Source of the DNA: Chaenocephalus aceratus
Lineage: Eukaryota > Chordata > Actinopteri > Perciformes > Channichthyidae
Length of the DNA: 64,000 bases
NCBI GenBank assembly: GCA_023974075.1
Contig: CM043788.1
Coordinates: 20,074,496 to 20,138,495 of the forward strand
Direction of reading: 5' to 3'
Position 1 is the first letter of the stretch; each line of letters starts with the position of its first letter. The position numbers and the translations under genes are program-made. The notes under the pieces were generated by a model that had not been told where the DNA came from, made no database searches, and saw only the letters and a program-made list of their open reading frames with translations. Below, one piece after another: positions 1-10,485 of the stretch.

Positions 1-19
1 GCAGCTAACTGATAGCATT

Positions 20-966
20 ATGTCACGCATTAACAATACAGCTGCTGCGCACACGAGTCATGAAGAAACATGCATTAAAAAAGACACACTCCCCAGCCAA
101 ACACTGGATCTCTCCAAAGTCCAGCTAGTCACTCAGAGAGGAGTTAAAAACCCACCTGTGTTCAGAGGAGAGAGTTCAGACACACTGCCTGTTGATGAAT
201 GGGAGGATTTGATGAGAAATTACATCAGGAAAAGCAGTATCCAGCCAAAGCATCAAGCTGAAGAAATTCTGACTCATCTGAGGGGCAGAGCAAAGGATGT
301 TGTGAAGTTTGGGATAAGAAATAGTGGAATTGATGTCCAACAGAACCCGCAGGCCATCTATGGACTCCTCCGCAAACATTTCAGCTCCAGCCATTGCTCT
401 TCTGTGCCCCTGGCTGACTTTTATTCCACCCTACCAAAAGAACAAGAGGAGCCATATGAGTACCGGCTCAGACTAAACAGAGCTGTCGATGTGGCTGACA
501 GTTGTCTTAGGGAACAGGGTAAGGTGTTTGATAATCCCAGTATTGAAGTCACACGTATGTTCATCAGACACTGCCCCAGCAGAGATTTAGCTCTTACATT
601 TAGGTCCAAGACAATTGATAAATGGTCAGCACGAGAAGTTCAGGAAGTGTTAGATGATACCATTTAGAGAAGGGACTGAGGTCTTCCACAGAGAGAGGCA
701 GGATAAACATGAATATGGCTGAGGTGAGCACTAATGCTGCTTTAGTGTCAGACATTCCCAAACAGGCACAAGCTGTGAGCCAGGACACCCCCGCTTTCGA
801 GAGGTTGATTGGCATGCTGGAGAAGGTGTTGCTTCAGGCCCCTGGGTATGCTCAAGCTAATAGGAGGCAACATACTAGCAACATTCTCAGTCACATGGCC
901 GTGACTTGTACACACGATTCTTGCACAGTGTGTACAATGACAATTGAACGTGAACTTATAAACTGA
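20..966 (+). pseudogene. retrotransposon gag-like fragment, frameshifted
   Basis: An open frame at 20-667 (215 aa) has the feel of an LTR-retrotransposon (Ty3/Gypsy-like) capsid protein: a variable N-terminus, then a helical region with WEDLMRNYIRK and a segment like the gag capsid core (EEPYEYRLRLNRAVDVAD). Similarity appears to continue in another frame from about 661 to 966 (MNMAEVSTNAALVSDIPKQ), so one indel near 658-661 breaks the gene. No CCHC zinc knuckle, protease or reverse transcriptase follows before the next repeat begins at about 1160. It is therefore a truncated, decayed copy. A domesticated gag-derived host gene is possible but unlikely given the frameshift. Family assignment rests on pattern recognition only. 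Confidence 0.55.
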
Positions 967-1159
967 CACATTAGCTGATTACAACAACCTTGGTTAACAG
1001 ATATCTGTTGAGAATACACAGAGCCCAACCATTGCTCCTTATTTGCCTTTCTGCTTGTCTGATGTTTTGTTAAAAAACTTTGTAACAATGTATGCTTTCC
1101 CAACTAATAAAAGCATGACTTCATCAAACAGCCATTAACAAATATATAAAAAGATATAT

Positions 1160-2015
1160 ACCCCCATCCCGCACCAACACCACTCAGAACTTCAACCTCA
1201 CCCTTGACAGCACCACTCTAACCCCCTCTCCTCACATTCGCAACCTTGGAGTAATCTTTGACAGCCAGCTCAAATTTGACAAACACACAAACCACATCAC
1301 CAGGACCGCCTTCTTCCATCTGAAAAACATTGCACGCCTCCGTCCCTCACTCACCTTCCCGGCTGCTGAAACCCTCATCCACGCATTTGTCACTTCAAGA
1401 CTGGACTACTGCAACAGCATCCTGTATGGTTCATCATCCAAAATCCTAAATAAACTACAATACATCCAGAACTGCGCTGCCCGCCTCCTCACCCACACCC
1501 GCTCCAGAGACCACATCACCCCCGTCCTTCAAACCTGCACTGGCTCCCTGTCCGTCAACGAATACACTTCAAAATCCTTCTGTTAACACACAAAGCTCTC
1601 AATAACCAGGCCCCCCCCTACCTCTCCGACCTGATCCACCACTACACCCCTTCCCGCAGCCTTCGCTCATCAGAAGCGAACCTCCTCTCTATCCCCACAC
1701 GAACCAAGCTCCGAACCTGGGGCGACAGAGCCTTCTCCATCGCTGCCCCCACCCTCTGGAACTCCCTCCCCCAACACATCAGAGACTGCACTGACCCCCC
1801 CACTTTCAAAACACTGACCAAGACACACCTCTTCAGACTGGCTTTTAATCTGTGAATTATGCTGTGTTGCTGTTTTAATAACTTTTAAATGTTATTTTAT
1901 CATGTTCTTATAAACTTTTAAATTCTATTTTATCATGTTTTATCACCACTGTAAAGCGTCTTTGAGCACCTGGAAAAGCGCTTCGAAATGAAATGTATTA
2001 TTATTATTATTATAC
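1160..2015 (+). mobile_element. L2-like LINE, 3' end (RT C-terminus and tail)
   Basis: Translation from about 1180 gives the C-terminal part of a LINE reverse transcriptase: LGVIFDSQLKFDKH, then SRLDYCNSILYG, then LQYIQNCAARLL, then in a second frame TLWNSLPQHIRD and a stop near 1855. The frame changes near 1530, so the copy is dead. The 3' untranslated part ends in a run of ATT repeats at about 1998-2014, the usual tail of L2-clade elements in fish. The element is 5'-truncated. It ends about 40 bp from the stop codon of the minus-strand HECT gene, so it sits inside or replaces that gene's 3' untranslated region. Confidence 0.8.
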
Positions 2016-2054
2016 ACTCAGCTCTTGCCTTAGTTTGAGTAGAGCTAGTTGTTT

Positions 2055-2356
2055 TTAAACTCTGTGGAATCCACCACCATATCTCACTGCTTCACCCATG
2101 ATTCTTCTAAAGTCAGTGTAAGTGCTGAGATGCTTTACTGGAAAAGTCACAGTTTTAGTGCACGCACTCACAATTGGGTAACAAATTAAGTGATCTCCTA
2201 GCCGCTCCCTGCAGTCATGGTCAAATTTGCATGTTATTTTGAAATGTCTCTTTTCATCAGGGAGGATGGGAATGTGGGCCTGCCCCGTCATCCACTGGAG
2301 CACGTGTGTCACTGCAAGAGGCTCCTTGTCACCAGCTGCACTGTCTGTCTCCCCAT
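2055..2356 (-). CDS. G2E3-like last exon (HECT C-lobe end)
   Basis: The acceptor reads TCACAG|ATGGGG on the minus strand, and translation from phase 1 gives 99 codons plus a stop. It contains VLQWMTGQAHIP and YPIVSACTKTVTFPV with the putative catalytic cysteine. The family ending YGGGFHRV is intact. Confidence 0.75.
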
Positions 2357-2415
2357 CTGTGACCGATTTATATTTTAAATAACACAAATTAAGAAAAGCA
2401 AATATCCAAGAACAT

Positions 2416-2831
2416 GACCGAAAGAACGAGATCGCGGATACAAGCGGCCAATATGGGTTTTCTCCGCAGGGTGGCTGGTGTCTCCCTTAGGGATAAGGTG
2501 AGAAGTTCGTTCATCCGGGAGGGACTCGGAGTTGAGCCGCTCCTCCTTCGCGTCGAAAGAAGCCAGTTGAGGTGGTTCAGGCACCTAGTTAGGATGCCAC
2601 CTGGGCGCCTCCCTAGGGAGGTGTTCCAGGCATGTCCAGCTGGGAAGAGACCAAGGGGTAGACCTAGGACCAGGTGGAGGGATTATATCTCTTCGCTGGC
2701 CTGGGAGCGCCTTGGGATCCCCCAGTCAGAGCTGGTTGATGTCGCCAGGGAAAAGGAAGTTTGGGGCTCTCTGCTGGAACTGCTACCCCCGCGACCCGAC
2801 CACGGATAAGCGGGAGAAGATGGATGGATGG
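2416..2831 (+). mobile_element. Rex3/RTE-like LINE 3' fragment with target-site duplication
   Basis: The open frame at 2414-2809 (RRVAGVSLRDKVRSS, QLRWFRHLVRMPPGR, RPRGRPRTRWRDY) is the basic C-terminal tail very common in fish RTE-type elements. The element ends in GATG repeats (GATGGATGGATGG), a feature reported for Rex3. The 16-bp sequence AAATATCCAAGAACAT lies at 2400-2415 and again at 2832-2847, a perfect target-site duplication, so both boundaries are exact and the insertion is a 416-bp 5'-truncated copy. It sits in the last intron of the minus-strand HECT gene. Confidence 0.85.
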
Positions 2832-2926
2832 AAATATCCAAGAACATTTATTAGGTATCTGCTCAGTACATTAAAATCAGTAAATCATTCATTCATATGT
2901 GTACTGCATTCTACAGTATATCATAC

Positions 2927-3051
2927 CTGACATTTCAACATGTCAAGAAATCTTGCAGGAAGTTGATCACCTTCCTCTCAGTTCTCTCCTTAGACGTCCC
3001 TTTTTCGCTAAAACGTGGCTGGCAGTTCATCATGAAGAAATCTGCATCTGG
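2927..3051 (-). CDS. G2E3-like penultimate exon with in-frame TGA
   Basis: The acceptor CTTTATAG|CCAGAT continues the previous exon in phase 0 for 38 codons (ending NFLQDFLTC). It then hits TGA at 2937-2935, before the consensus donor CAG|GTATGA. That donor would also leave the wrong phase for the last exon. A base loss or gain near 2940 is the simplest explanation. Confidence 0.6.
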
Positions 3052-3195
3052 CTATAAAGAGAGTGAATGCAGATTTAGTTTAATATCTTGTAAGTGTTCA
3101 AACCAAAGCTATTAAGGCAATACAGAATGAAAAGTACAATACAAAAGAAGAATAGAGTCTAAAAATAAATAAATAGTGGCAGTTAAAATTCTTAC

Positions 3196-3340
3196 TTTGG
3201 TGATCTTCCCTGGAACAAATAAGGAGTGACAAGCTTCAGGGTTTCTAGCCATCTGATCCACCAGGCCATACAGCTCCATGCCCTTTCTGAGTTGCTGCAG
3301 CATTGGAATCAGTCTTGTTGTGGAATGTAAGACAATTGCT
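3196..3340 (-). CDS. G2E3-like exon (HECT)
   Basis: The acceptor follows TTCAAAG and the donor is AAA|GTAAG; 145 bp. It encodes LIPMLQQLRKGMELYGLVD and ends FVPGKITK. Phase matches both neighbours. Confidence 0.75.
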
Positions 3341-3419
3341 CTTTGAAGAAAAGCATAAAAAAAATTAAATACTGGTTTGAAAAATAAACATTTTTAAATT
3401 AATATTATACAACTCTTAC

Positions 3420-3526
3420 AGAATTATGCTGTCTTTATTGTCCAGTTTGAGCTGGCTTGTATATTCACAGCTGACAATTTCATCAGCCCACAACATCAGA
3501 GACTGCTCATCTGCAGAATCTTCGAC
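3420..3526 (-). CDS. G2E3-like exon (HECT)
   Basis: The acceptor is TCTCAG|GTCGAA and the donor TCT|GTAAGA; 107 bp encoding VEDSADEQSLMLWADEIV and on. Phases agree with both flanking exons. Confidence 0.75.
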
Positions 3527-3619
3527 CTGAGAATGTGCAACATTGAAATAAAGGACAGATTTACAATACATAGAACATAGATCTAATTCATATCTAACAA
3601 TGCTCAACAGAGTACTCAC

Positions 3620-3806
3620 CTTGCTGATGAGAAGACCGGATTCTATATCAGAAACATCCTCCTTTGAAAGTGAATGAATGTCCACCTCTCCTGTGCAGTG
3701 GAAGTTGTAGCACCACGCTCTCAGAAAGGCAGGAGGTGGGCCACCTTGTGCGAAGCTTACTGACATTATTTCACCAATAGTTCTGTGTGCAAGGTAGAGA
3801 AAGTCT
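3620..3806 (-). CDS. G2E3-like exon (HECT N-lobe, GGPPP motif)
   Basis: 187 bp between acceptor TTTACAG and donor AAG|GTGAGT. It encodes RTIGEIMSVSFAQGGPPPAF; the GGPPP motif after a helix is characteristic of the G2E3-like HECT family. In phase with both neighbours. Confidence 0.8.
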
Positions 3807-3863
3807 CTGTAAAAAAACTCCTTACATAAATGACAATGTGTACAAAAACAGTATGTTACCAAC

Positions 3864-3951
3864 CTGAAGTTGTCATTATCAAGGTCTGTCAAAGAGTACT
3901 TAGGATTTTTCCCCTGGCTCCCAGCTCCTTCAAAGAATCTGTTTTCAATAC
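3864..3951 (-). CDS. G2E3-like exon (HECT N-lobe)
   Basis: 88 bp. The acceptor is TTTCAG|GTATTG and the donor CAG|GTTGGT (slightly off consensus). It encodes GIENRFFEGAGSQGKNPKYS and on, continuing REFL-type HECT sequence from the preceding exon. Confidence 0.75.
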
Positions 3952-4040
3952 CTGAAACCATGTCTTACAGAAAAAAAGCAAATAAGCAATGATCCTTTGG
4001 TTTTGTTTAATATCAAAACAAAACAGTTAAATGAACTTAC

Positions 4041-4246
4041 CAGTCAAAAACTCTTTCCTTATTGCTCCAGTGTCAATGCCTGCCTCTCCTATGTAGACCA
4101 CCTTAAGAGCACTGGCAAGAGATGCAGCTTTTTTCCATTTCCACTGGAGAATGCCCCTGTCTGGAAGGCCCTCTCTGTCAACACACAGTTTAAACTCTGT
4201 TGTGGTGTCAACTTGGTGTTCAAGTAAGCGCAATACATCTTCCGTG
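4041..4246 (-). CDS. G2E3-like exon (HECT N-lobe start)
   Basis: 206 bp between acceptor CCTTAAG|CACGG and donor CTG|GTAAGT. It encodes STEDVLRLLEHQV and EAGIDTGAIRKEFLTG, the usual beginning of a HECT N-lobe (the family motif is close to GxDxGGxRREFL). Confidence 0.8.
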
Positions 4247-4536
4247 CTTAAGGAAGAGGACAGAGAAAATATAAGATTATCCCAATTTTCCAAACATTTT
4301 GTATACATTATTGCCACATAACTGTCCTATTATTATGCTGAACAATATTTGGGAAAGAAAGGGCTATCAAATAGCGTGATTAGTGCACCATGTACTATGT
4401 TTTGAATAGCCTGTTAAAATAATTTGAGAGCTAGCTTTTGGGGGAGACAATAAAGCATGTGGATTGCGTGATGGTGCTCATCATTTATTCTGTATTTGAT
4501 ATAAACTCATGCAAAGGTCATCTTAATAAAACGTAC

Positions 4537-4617
4537 CTTTTTGGTTTGCATACTGCAGGTTGAGCAGCTGTACTTGGACTATTGTTCTCTGATGCAGGAG
4601 TCCCTGTACATTCAAAG
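4537..4617 (-). CDS. G2E3-like upstream linker exon
   Basis: 81 bp between acceptor TGTGCAG|C and donor AAAAAG|GTACGT. It encodes a polar linker (ECTGTPASENNSPSTA) in phase with the next exon. It is the most upstream exon I can support; beyond about 4718 only repeats are seen. Confidence 0.55.
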
Positions 4618-4717
4618 CTGCACAAACAATATGCAGTTTAAAACACTGAATATGAAGACATTCTACAGGTGGTACATCTATAAAATATAATGTTTATGAT
4701 ACAAAGAGCAGAATAAG

Positions 4718-5275
4718 GCAGTTAGTTTTTACTGAAATGATCAAATAAAGTCAACATTTCACTGAGCTGTGTGGGGTTTGTTCAACTTTTAAAAGATGTT
4801 TGAATGGTGATGATAGGTGTTAAGGACTAACGTTTATAATAAATACATTTGTATTGATCTTAAGATATTTTCATAGTTCATACAATCATACGTATTGGGA
4901 TCATTTGTATTAATGTGGACCGGAGGGAGAGGGTGACGAGCATAAGTTTCACTTTCATTTTTTATTTCAATTCCAACTTTGGTCATGAAGAATATGTTTC
5001 TCTGTTGTCCACGTTCATAAAGCAAAAAGCAACAGCATCAGAGCACGGTGCAGAGTCTCTAGATGAGTCCGTCGTTCTTATTAAACATCCATGTTGTAGT
5101 CCGCTGTATAGAAAACTGTAGTTTCCATAGTTTCCCCACAGCAGCAGACGCACAAAATGACGTCCGCTGGCGCATCATAAACACGTCGGATAGTGAAAGT
5201 GCAGTCGGATTCTCTAAAGTACTGCAGTCGCTTCTCCTAAATCCTTTTGAATTCTCCTATCCACTATCTATGATT
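4718..5275. repeat. dispersed repeat block, inverted copy of 11190-11770
   Basis: About 550 bp is closely similar to the reverse complement of 11190-11770. Both copies keep a short open frame beginning LYERGQQRNIFFMTKVGIE, on the minus strand here and the plus strand in the partner. The partner lies inside a hAT element with an 8-bp target duplication, so this is probably a piece of a related DNA transposon. No terminal repeats are evident at this copy. Confidence 0.7.
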
Positions 5276-6061
5276 GGAGACGGCCAGCCAATCAGAATTG
5301 ACCTTCTCGGGTTCTCCGATTGGTTGGTTTTGTGGCACATTTGTAACGCTGTGACAATTTGAGCGAGCGCAGCCGCAGGCAAAGCTGAGCATGGGAGCCT
5401 GCCTGCAGACCTCCACTCTCAGGACACCTCCACTGTCAGTACAGGAAGTGACGATTCTGACGCGTTTTTTTCCCGCCCACCGAAGGACTCGTTTGATGGA
5501 AGTTTTCAAATCACAATGGAGACTCATCACGGAGGTGATGAGTCCGACCACCGTGCACTTTGGGTCGACCTTGGTCAAGCCCTTTTGACCCCCCCAGTCT
5601 GGTTCTCGTAAAAGTTTTTCGCTCAAATGACACCATGGAGATATGTAACGGGAGTTGACAGGGGACTCTGCCCGCCTCACGAGTGCCTATTTTCGGACAC
5701 TTTTTTTCACTTTTCCCCGGTTGTATTATTTTGTAGGTTATTTCACCCGGTTTCTACCGGGGACATTGCCCGGTCTCGGGTGTCCCCCCACGGCCTGTGT
5801 CCAGCCCCCCCCCCACACTCATCCATATATTAACGGATTTTGACCATTTTTGTTGCATTTTTCTCCTCTCCTCTCACTGATCGAATGGCAAATGCGACCC
5901 ACTGTCGGAGGGCCTCCGCGCCGGCCGATATGAAGCGTGACCAAGACGCACCGTCCAGGGGTCCCACGGGTCCCGCAGCGGGGTGGAGGTTCCCAGCTGG
6001 AACCTCTCCACCTCCACCGCGGTGCACCCGGCAAACACGGTTGTAACGCGTTATTAACGCA
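5276..6061. other. GC-rich stretch without a recognised gene
   Basis: The sequence is CpG- and C-rich with several short open frames but no recognisable protein. It could be an old promoter or the 5' region of a transposon. Confidence 0.3.
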
Positions 6062-6714
6062 AAAAATTGGTTGAAAATTGAGCAAGCTATGGTTATTTAA
6101 ATAGTAAACCATAATGTTATGAATGAGAGAACTCCCTGTAGCAAGATGGCGGCCAAGTGGCAACGTCGGTCTCCATTGGCCAGCAGCGCGGGTGAGTCAT
6201 CTAGTGTTTATATTAGGGCTGTCAAGTTAACGCGTTAATAACGCGTTAACGCAAAAAAAAATTAACGCCACTAATTATTTTAACGCATGTGTATTTTTTT
6301 TCCTCGGCCGCCCCGTAGTTTCAGAGCGCATCGAGTTTAAAATACCATCTACAAACTGATGCTCCTGCCGCCCGCTTGTGGCAGACCACACTTCCACGCT
6401 CACCGGCAGTCACCGACTGGCCATCGGGAGGACCGGGAGGGTGTGTGTTTGTGTGGCCCGAGCGAGCGAGAGAGAGACCTTACGTGCATTGTTGTTGTTA
6501 GTATCGGGTGCTAGCTAGCTGCGCTAACGGATATAAGGAGCTGTTTTAATGAAAACAGAGGAGCGCTCGATCCACACAACTGCGCCGAGCACTTGACTTT
6601 ATGCAGGAAGCCAGACAGTGGGACATTGTAGGAGAAGTCAGCACACTCATGATTGCAGCGTCCAGGCAGCTCCCGTTCGAGCATATGCCTTCAGTTGCAC
6701 ATAGCTCCAACGAT

Positions 6715-6826
<112 letters not shown>

Positions 6827-7591
6827 AAATATATATGGATGTTATGTGACAGTATTTCTGAGAAAAAGTCAGCTGAAATGGTGGCATAGTTGCCACTGCT
6901 TTACGTGTCGACAGCATGTTTGAACGTATTTGCAGCAGTAAATGTGGCTGTCTGGCCACTGACGTTGCCATAACAACACCTGCATTTAAATGTGCAACCT
7001 CTTTTTTGTGACAGATTTTGCATGAAAATATAATTCTTCTGATTGATATTTCCTATTGACAGCTAGTTTCTATGTGAACATTATGAGATGGACAGCCAGC
7101 TAACAAGCTTGTTATACAAATATTTCAGATCAAAGCTAATCCAGTGGGGCTCCTGAAAGGGAGCAAGGGACACTATGCTCCCAAATATTAAGCCTTGACC
7201 CCCATCTTAAAATTGATATGATCAAAAAATGATCTGCATTGTCGGAGGCCTTTTTTCCTCATCATGTCAAATTGTACAGCTTTCCTTAGTGTTGAATGCA
7301 GAAAGATGACTATATTAGAGTATTAAGTGAAAATTATTATATTAAAGTTTTAAGTAAATATATTAAGTGAATTACTCAAACTGCATTTGTATAGGAATGA
7401 TTCTGTCCTATTGGCAGATACCTGCTCTAACAGTGATATCTACAAGAGGTTTCCAATGTACATGTAACTATTTTCAATTGGTTAGTATTACATTTTGTGA
7501 CAGTGTGGTGACACTCATTTTAATGAAGACAAATGTGTGTATCTTGAAATTCATTTATTTGACAGAGCTGGAAACTGATTGACTTACATAC

Positions 7592-7924
7592 TTGTTTGTG
7601 TTTACCTACACAGTCATCACAGATGAGCCAAACAGAGTGGAGGATGAAGAAAGGGGAACAGGAGAAAGGGACACACAAGGAGGAGGAGATACAACAGACA
7701 AGAACGACAATGGAGACAACAATGAACAGGAACACCAGAACAGACAAGAGGCAATGGGTAACATGACTGATTTAGGGACTGCAGATACAGGGCCAAGGCA
7801 AGTGAGACATCACTGCTTTCCATCCAGCATGTTTGGCCAGCAAAAGAGATCATTTCAACTGCAAACAGCAAGTGATGAGGGATTATTATTTCCTCCTTCC
7901 ATCCCTTTTTTCTGTTTAATCTGA
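7592..7924 (+). pseudogene. hAT (ZMYM1/TTF-like) transposase N-terminal remnant
   Basis: An acceptor-like TACACAG at about 7612 precedes an acidic, low-complexity stretch. This is followed by TADTGPRQVRHHCFPSSMFG and QQKRSFQ, which resembles the segment just before the TTF-type zinc finger of ZMYM1-like hAT transposases. The zinc finger itself is missing and unrelated sequence follows. Assignment is from pattern memory. Confidence 0.45.
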
Positions 7925-8245
7925 TTACTAACAACTTCTAATAATTTGACATAGTTTTATGATTTAATTGGAAAATGAAGTGTTTTTTAAATAATAAACC
8001 CGTTTCTGATTCTGATTCTTTGATTTCTTTTTGACATATGGGTGTTGAGAGATGTATCATATCTCTTAATGTTGCTCTCAAAGTGCACAAGATTGATGCT
8101 TTTAACTTCAACATTTAAAAAAAATCTTCCTGGGGGACCCAGAGGAGGTGAGTTCCCCCCAAAATAGCACTTTATCTCTGCTTATGTAACTCCGGTGTAG
8201 TGTCCCCTCGGCAACAGATCACTCAGAGCTGGTGATTACTTTCCT

Positions 8246-9010
8246 GCATTTCAATGGACAGCATATAAAAAGGACACGTGAGCTGCATTGCTTAAGAGAT
8301 CCTCTCATGCTATCTCTTTTACAAAATAAGTGTCCAGTCAACAACAAAACATCAGTGATCGTATAGTGGTAGTATATTTTTCACAAGCAATGTGAAACAT
8401 TAAACTTATACAAACTGGTGTACAAAACTCACATACCTGCGTTGATCTCCTGGAGTGTCTCTACTCTTTCTTCTCCACATCTCTTGTCCACCATCAGAGA
8501 TTGCAAACATTTCAGAAACAGCTAGAGGTAGGGGACAAACAACTTGTTCGCTGGGCATGTCAAAAACCTCCCTGCTTTGATCAAGACTTTAGGGAGCCTT
8601 TCAGCCCCTCTAGCAAAGGGACTGGAAAGCAAGCTTTGAACATGCAGTACCATCTACATGCTGTCATGTTCCAGACACTGCTCTCAACCACTCAGGGCCT
8701 GCACAAATACCTGCAGAAAGAAACAATTGACTTGGTGCAGGCAGTAGACAAAACAGCAGTTGAGAACACACTGAAAAGTTACAGAAGTAACGAGAAAGCA
8801 CATGAGGTCTATAACAAGACCAAGGCCCTGTGCAATGATCTTGATATTCCCGAAACTGTGACGCAGAGGAAGAAGCGTAGAAACATGGAAGACTTTGTAG
8901 TCAAGGCATCATGTGGAGCAATGTGAAACATTAAACATAAATAAACTGGTGTACAAAACTCACATACCTGCATTTCAATGGACAGCATAAAAGGACACGT
9001 GAGCTGGGTT
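8246..9010. repeat. duplicated short modules in swapped order
   Basis: A module of about 40 bp (CTGCATTTCAATGGACAGCA) occurs at 8246 and again near 8970. A module of about 50 bp (GCAATGTGAAACATTAAAC) occurs at 8388 and again at 8919. Their order is reversed between the two places, as expected from a rearranged or tandemly duplicated element. Confidence 0.65.
8501..8926 (+). pseudogene. hAT (ZMYM1-like) transposase remnant
   Basis: A 141-aa open frame. Its second half (LQKETIDLVQAVDKTAVENT, then KTKALCNDLDIPETV and RKKRRNMEDFV) resembles the middle region of ZMYM1-like/DUF4371 hAT transposases. The RNase H-like catalytic core and the C-terminal dimerisation domain are absent. It lies inside the long-armed element at 6062-9883. 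Confidence 0.5.
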
Positions 9011-9883
9011 CTGGTGCTCAGATTAGCTATTGATGATCACGTTGATAAATCATATAAAACAAATAGCCAATCACACAAAAAACATGTTGCTGTGACTGTG
9101 AGCATTAAACAATTAACATGAAACTAAATAAACACAACAGTACATTATTGTCCTTATAAAATAAAAACATATATTTTGTCCACCGAGATAATACAGGCAC
9201 CTTACCCTCAAGAGATCCTCACCTGCTATGAGAATCTCCCACAATCCATTGCCGTAACAAAGCTAATGCAGGCACACGTTTGTGACACCAGATGGCGCAA
9301 TTGTGTATGTGCGTGTGGGGAGTCTTGCAGTAGAAAATTTGACTGTAGCTGTGGGCTAAGCCCCGAATGTGTCCAGGTCCAGGCGACGCCCCTGCTAACA
9401 ACAACAATGCACGTAAGGTCTCTCTCTCGCTCGCTAGGGCCACACAAACACACACCCTCCCGGTCCTCCCGATGGCCAGTCGGTGCCTGCCGGTGAGCGT
9501 GGAAGTGTGGTCTGCCACAAGCGGGCGGCAGGAGCGGGGCTGTCAGCATCAGCGGGGCTGTCAGCATCAGCTTGTAGATGGTATTTTAAACTCGATGCGC
9601 TCTGAAACTACGGGGCGGCCGAGGAAAAAAAATACACATGCGTTAATCGCGTTAAAATAATTAGTGGCGTTAATTTTTTTTTGCGTTAACGCGTTATTAA
9701 CGCGTTAACTTGAAAGCCCTAATATAAACACTAGATGACTCACCCGCGCTGCTGGCCAATGGAGACCGACGTTGCCACTTGGCCGCCATCTTGCTACAGG
9801 GAGTTCTCTCATTCATAACATTATGGTTTACTATTTAAATAACCATAGCTTGCTCAATTTTCAACCAATTTTCAAACGGTTTA

Positions 9884-10485
9884 GTTTTTTATAAACATCA
9901 AAGATGTAGTTATGATACTGCATACTTATAATCATGGACTTTCATATGAAAATAACATTAATCAGATAAAGCAATAGCTATACACACACACAAGGTATTT
10001 ATATTAAATATTTGCCAGTGTATATATTTCCATTTATTTTATTATATTGTTAATATTTAAAATAAATTATAAAATTAAAATACATTTATATTTTATATAT
10101 AAAAATCGGTCTCATGTTACCACTCTGTAAGCCAAGAGTTGTTAATTTAGCAATGCCTTAGCTTTAAGAGCAGGGACACAACTAATGACAATAGCATATG
10201 TTGGTATATTATTTAGATATTCACACCTTTATCAGAAGAACCAACCCAACATAAAATGTGCCAGGCCAGTTCTGGCCTGGCACAATTTATCACAATTATT
10301 TTTGACATGAGATCTTCATATCATCCTAGTTTTGTATTTAGTTTCTAGATTTGTAAACAAATCCAGAACCTTTGAAATATGTTATTGAAAAAAGACCAAG
10401 AATAATATAAACTGTACCATGTGTCCTTTTGTGTCCTTCTGTAGTCCATTTGTGGTTTGTCTTGTCTCACCCCGGCTGATATATC
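9884..10485. other. AT-rich spacer, nothing recognised
   Basis: Mostly AT-rich sequence with an imperfect AT-repeat region near 10020-10110. No coding or repeat signature was identified. Confidence 0.4.

Larger units (their letters stand above)
2055..4617 (-). pseudogene. G2E3-like HECT-domain E3 ubiquitin ligase, 3' exons (probably decayed)
   Basis: Eight consecutive minus-strand exons join in frame across consensus splice sites, except at the penultimate one. They encode a HECT-type C-terminal region of the expanded fish G2E3-like family: EAGIDTGAIRKEFLT, SVSFAQGGPPPAF, VLQWMTGQAHIP, and finally YPIVSACTKTVTFPV, where the cysteine matches the HECT thioester site. Such ligases transfer ubiquitin from E2 to substrate through that cysteine. 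No upstream exons (PHD/RING-like fingers) are recognisable, because hAT-derived repeats begin at about 4718. The penultimate exon reaches an in-frame TGA at 2937-2935, and its strong donor is out of phase with the last exon. A weak donor (CAT|GTTGAA) before the TGA would keep phase, so a functional transcript is not excluded. Rex3-like and L2-like insertions sit in the last intron and just downstream. Confidence 0.7.
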
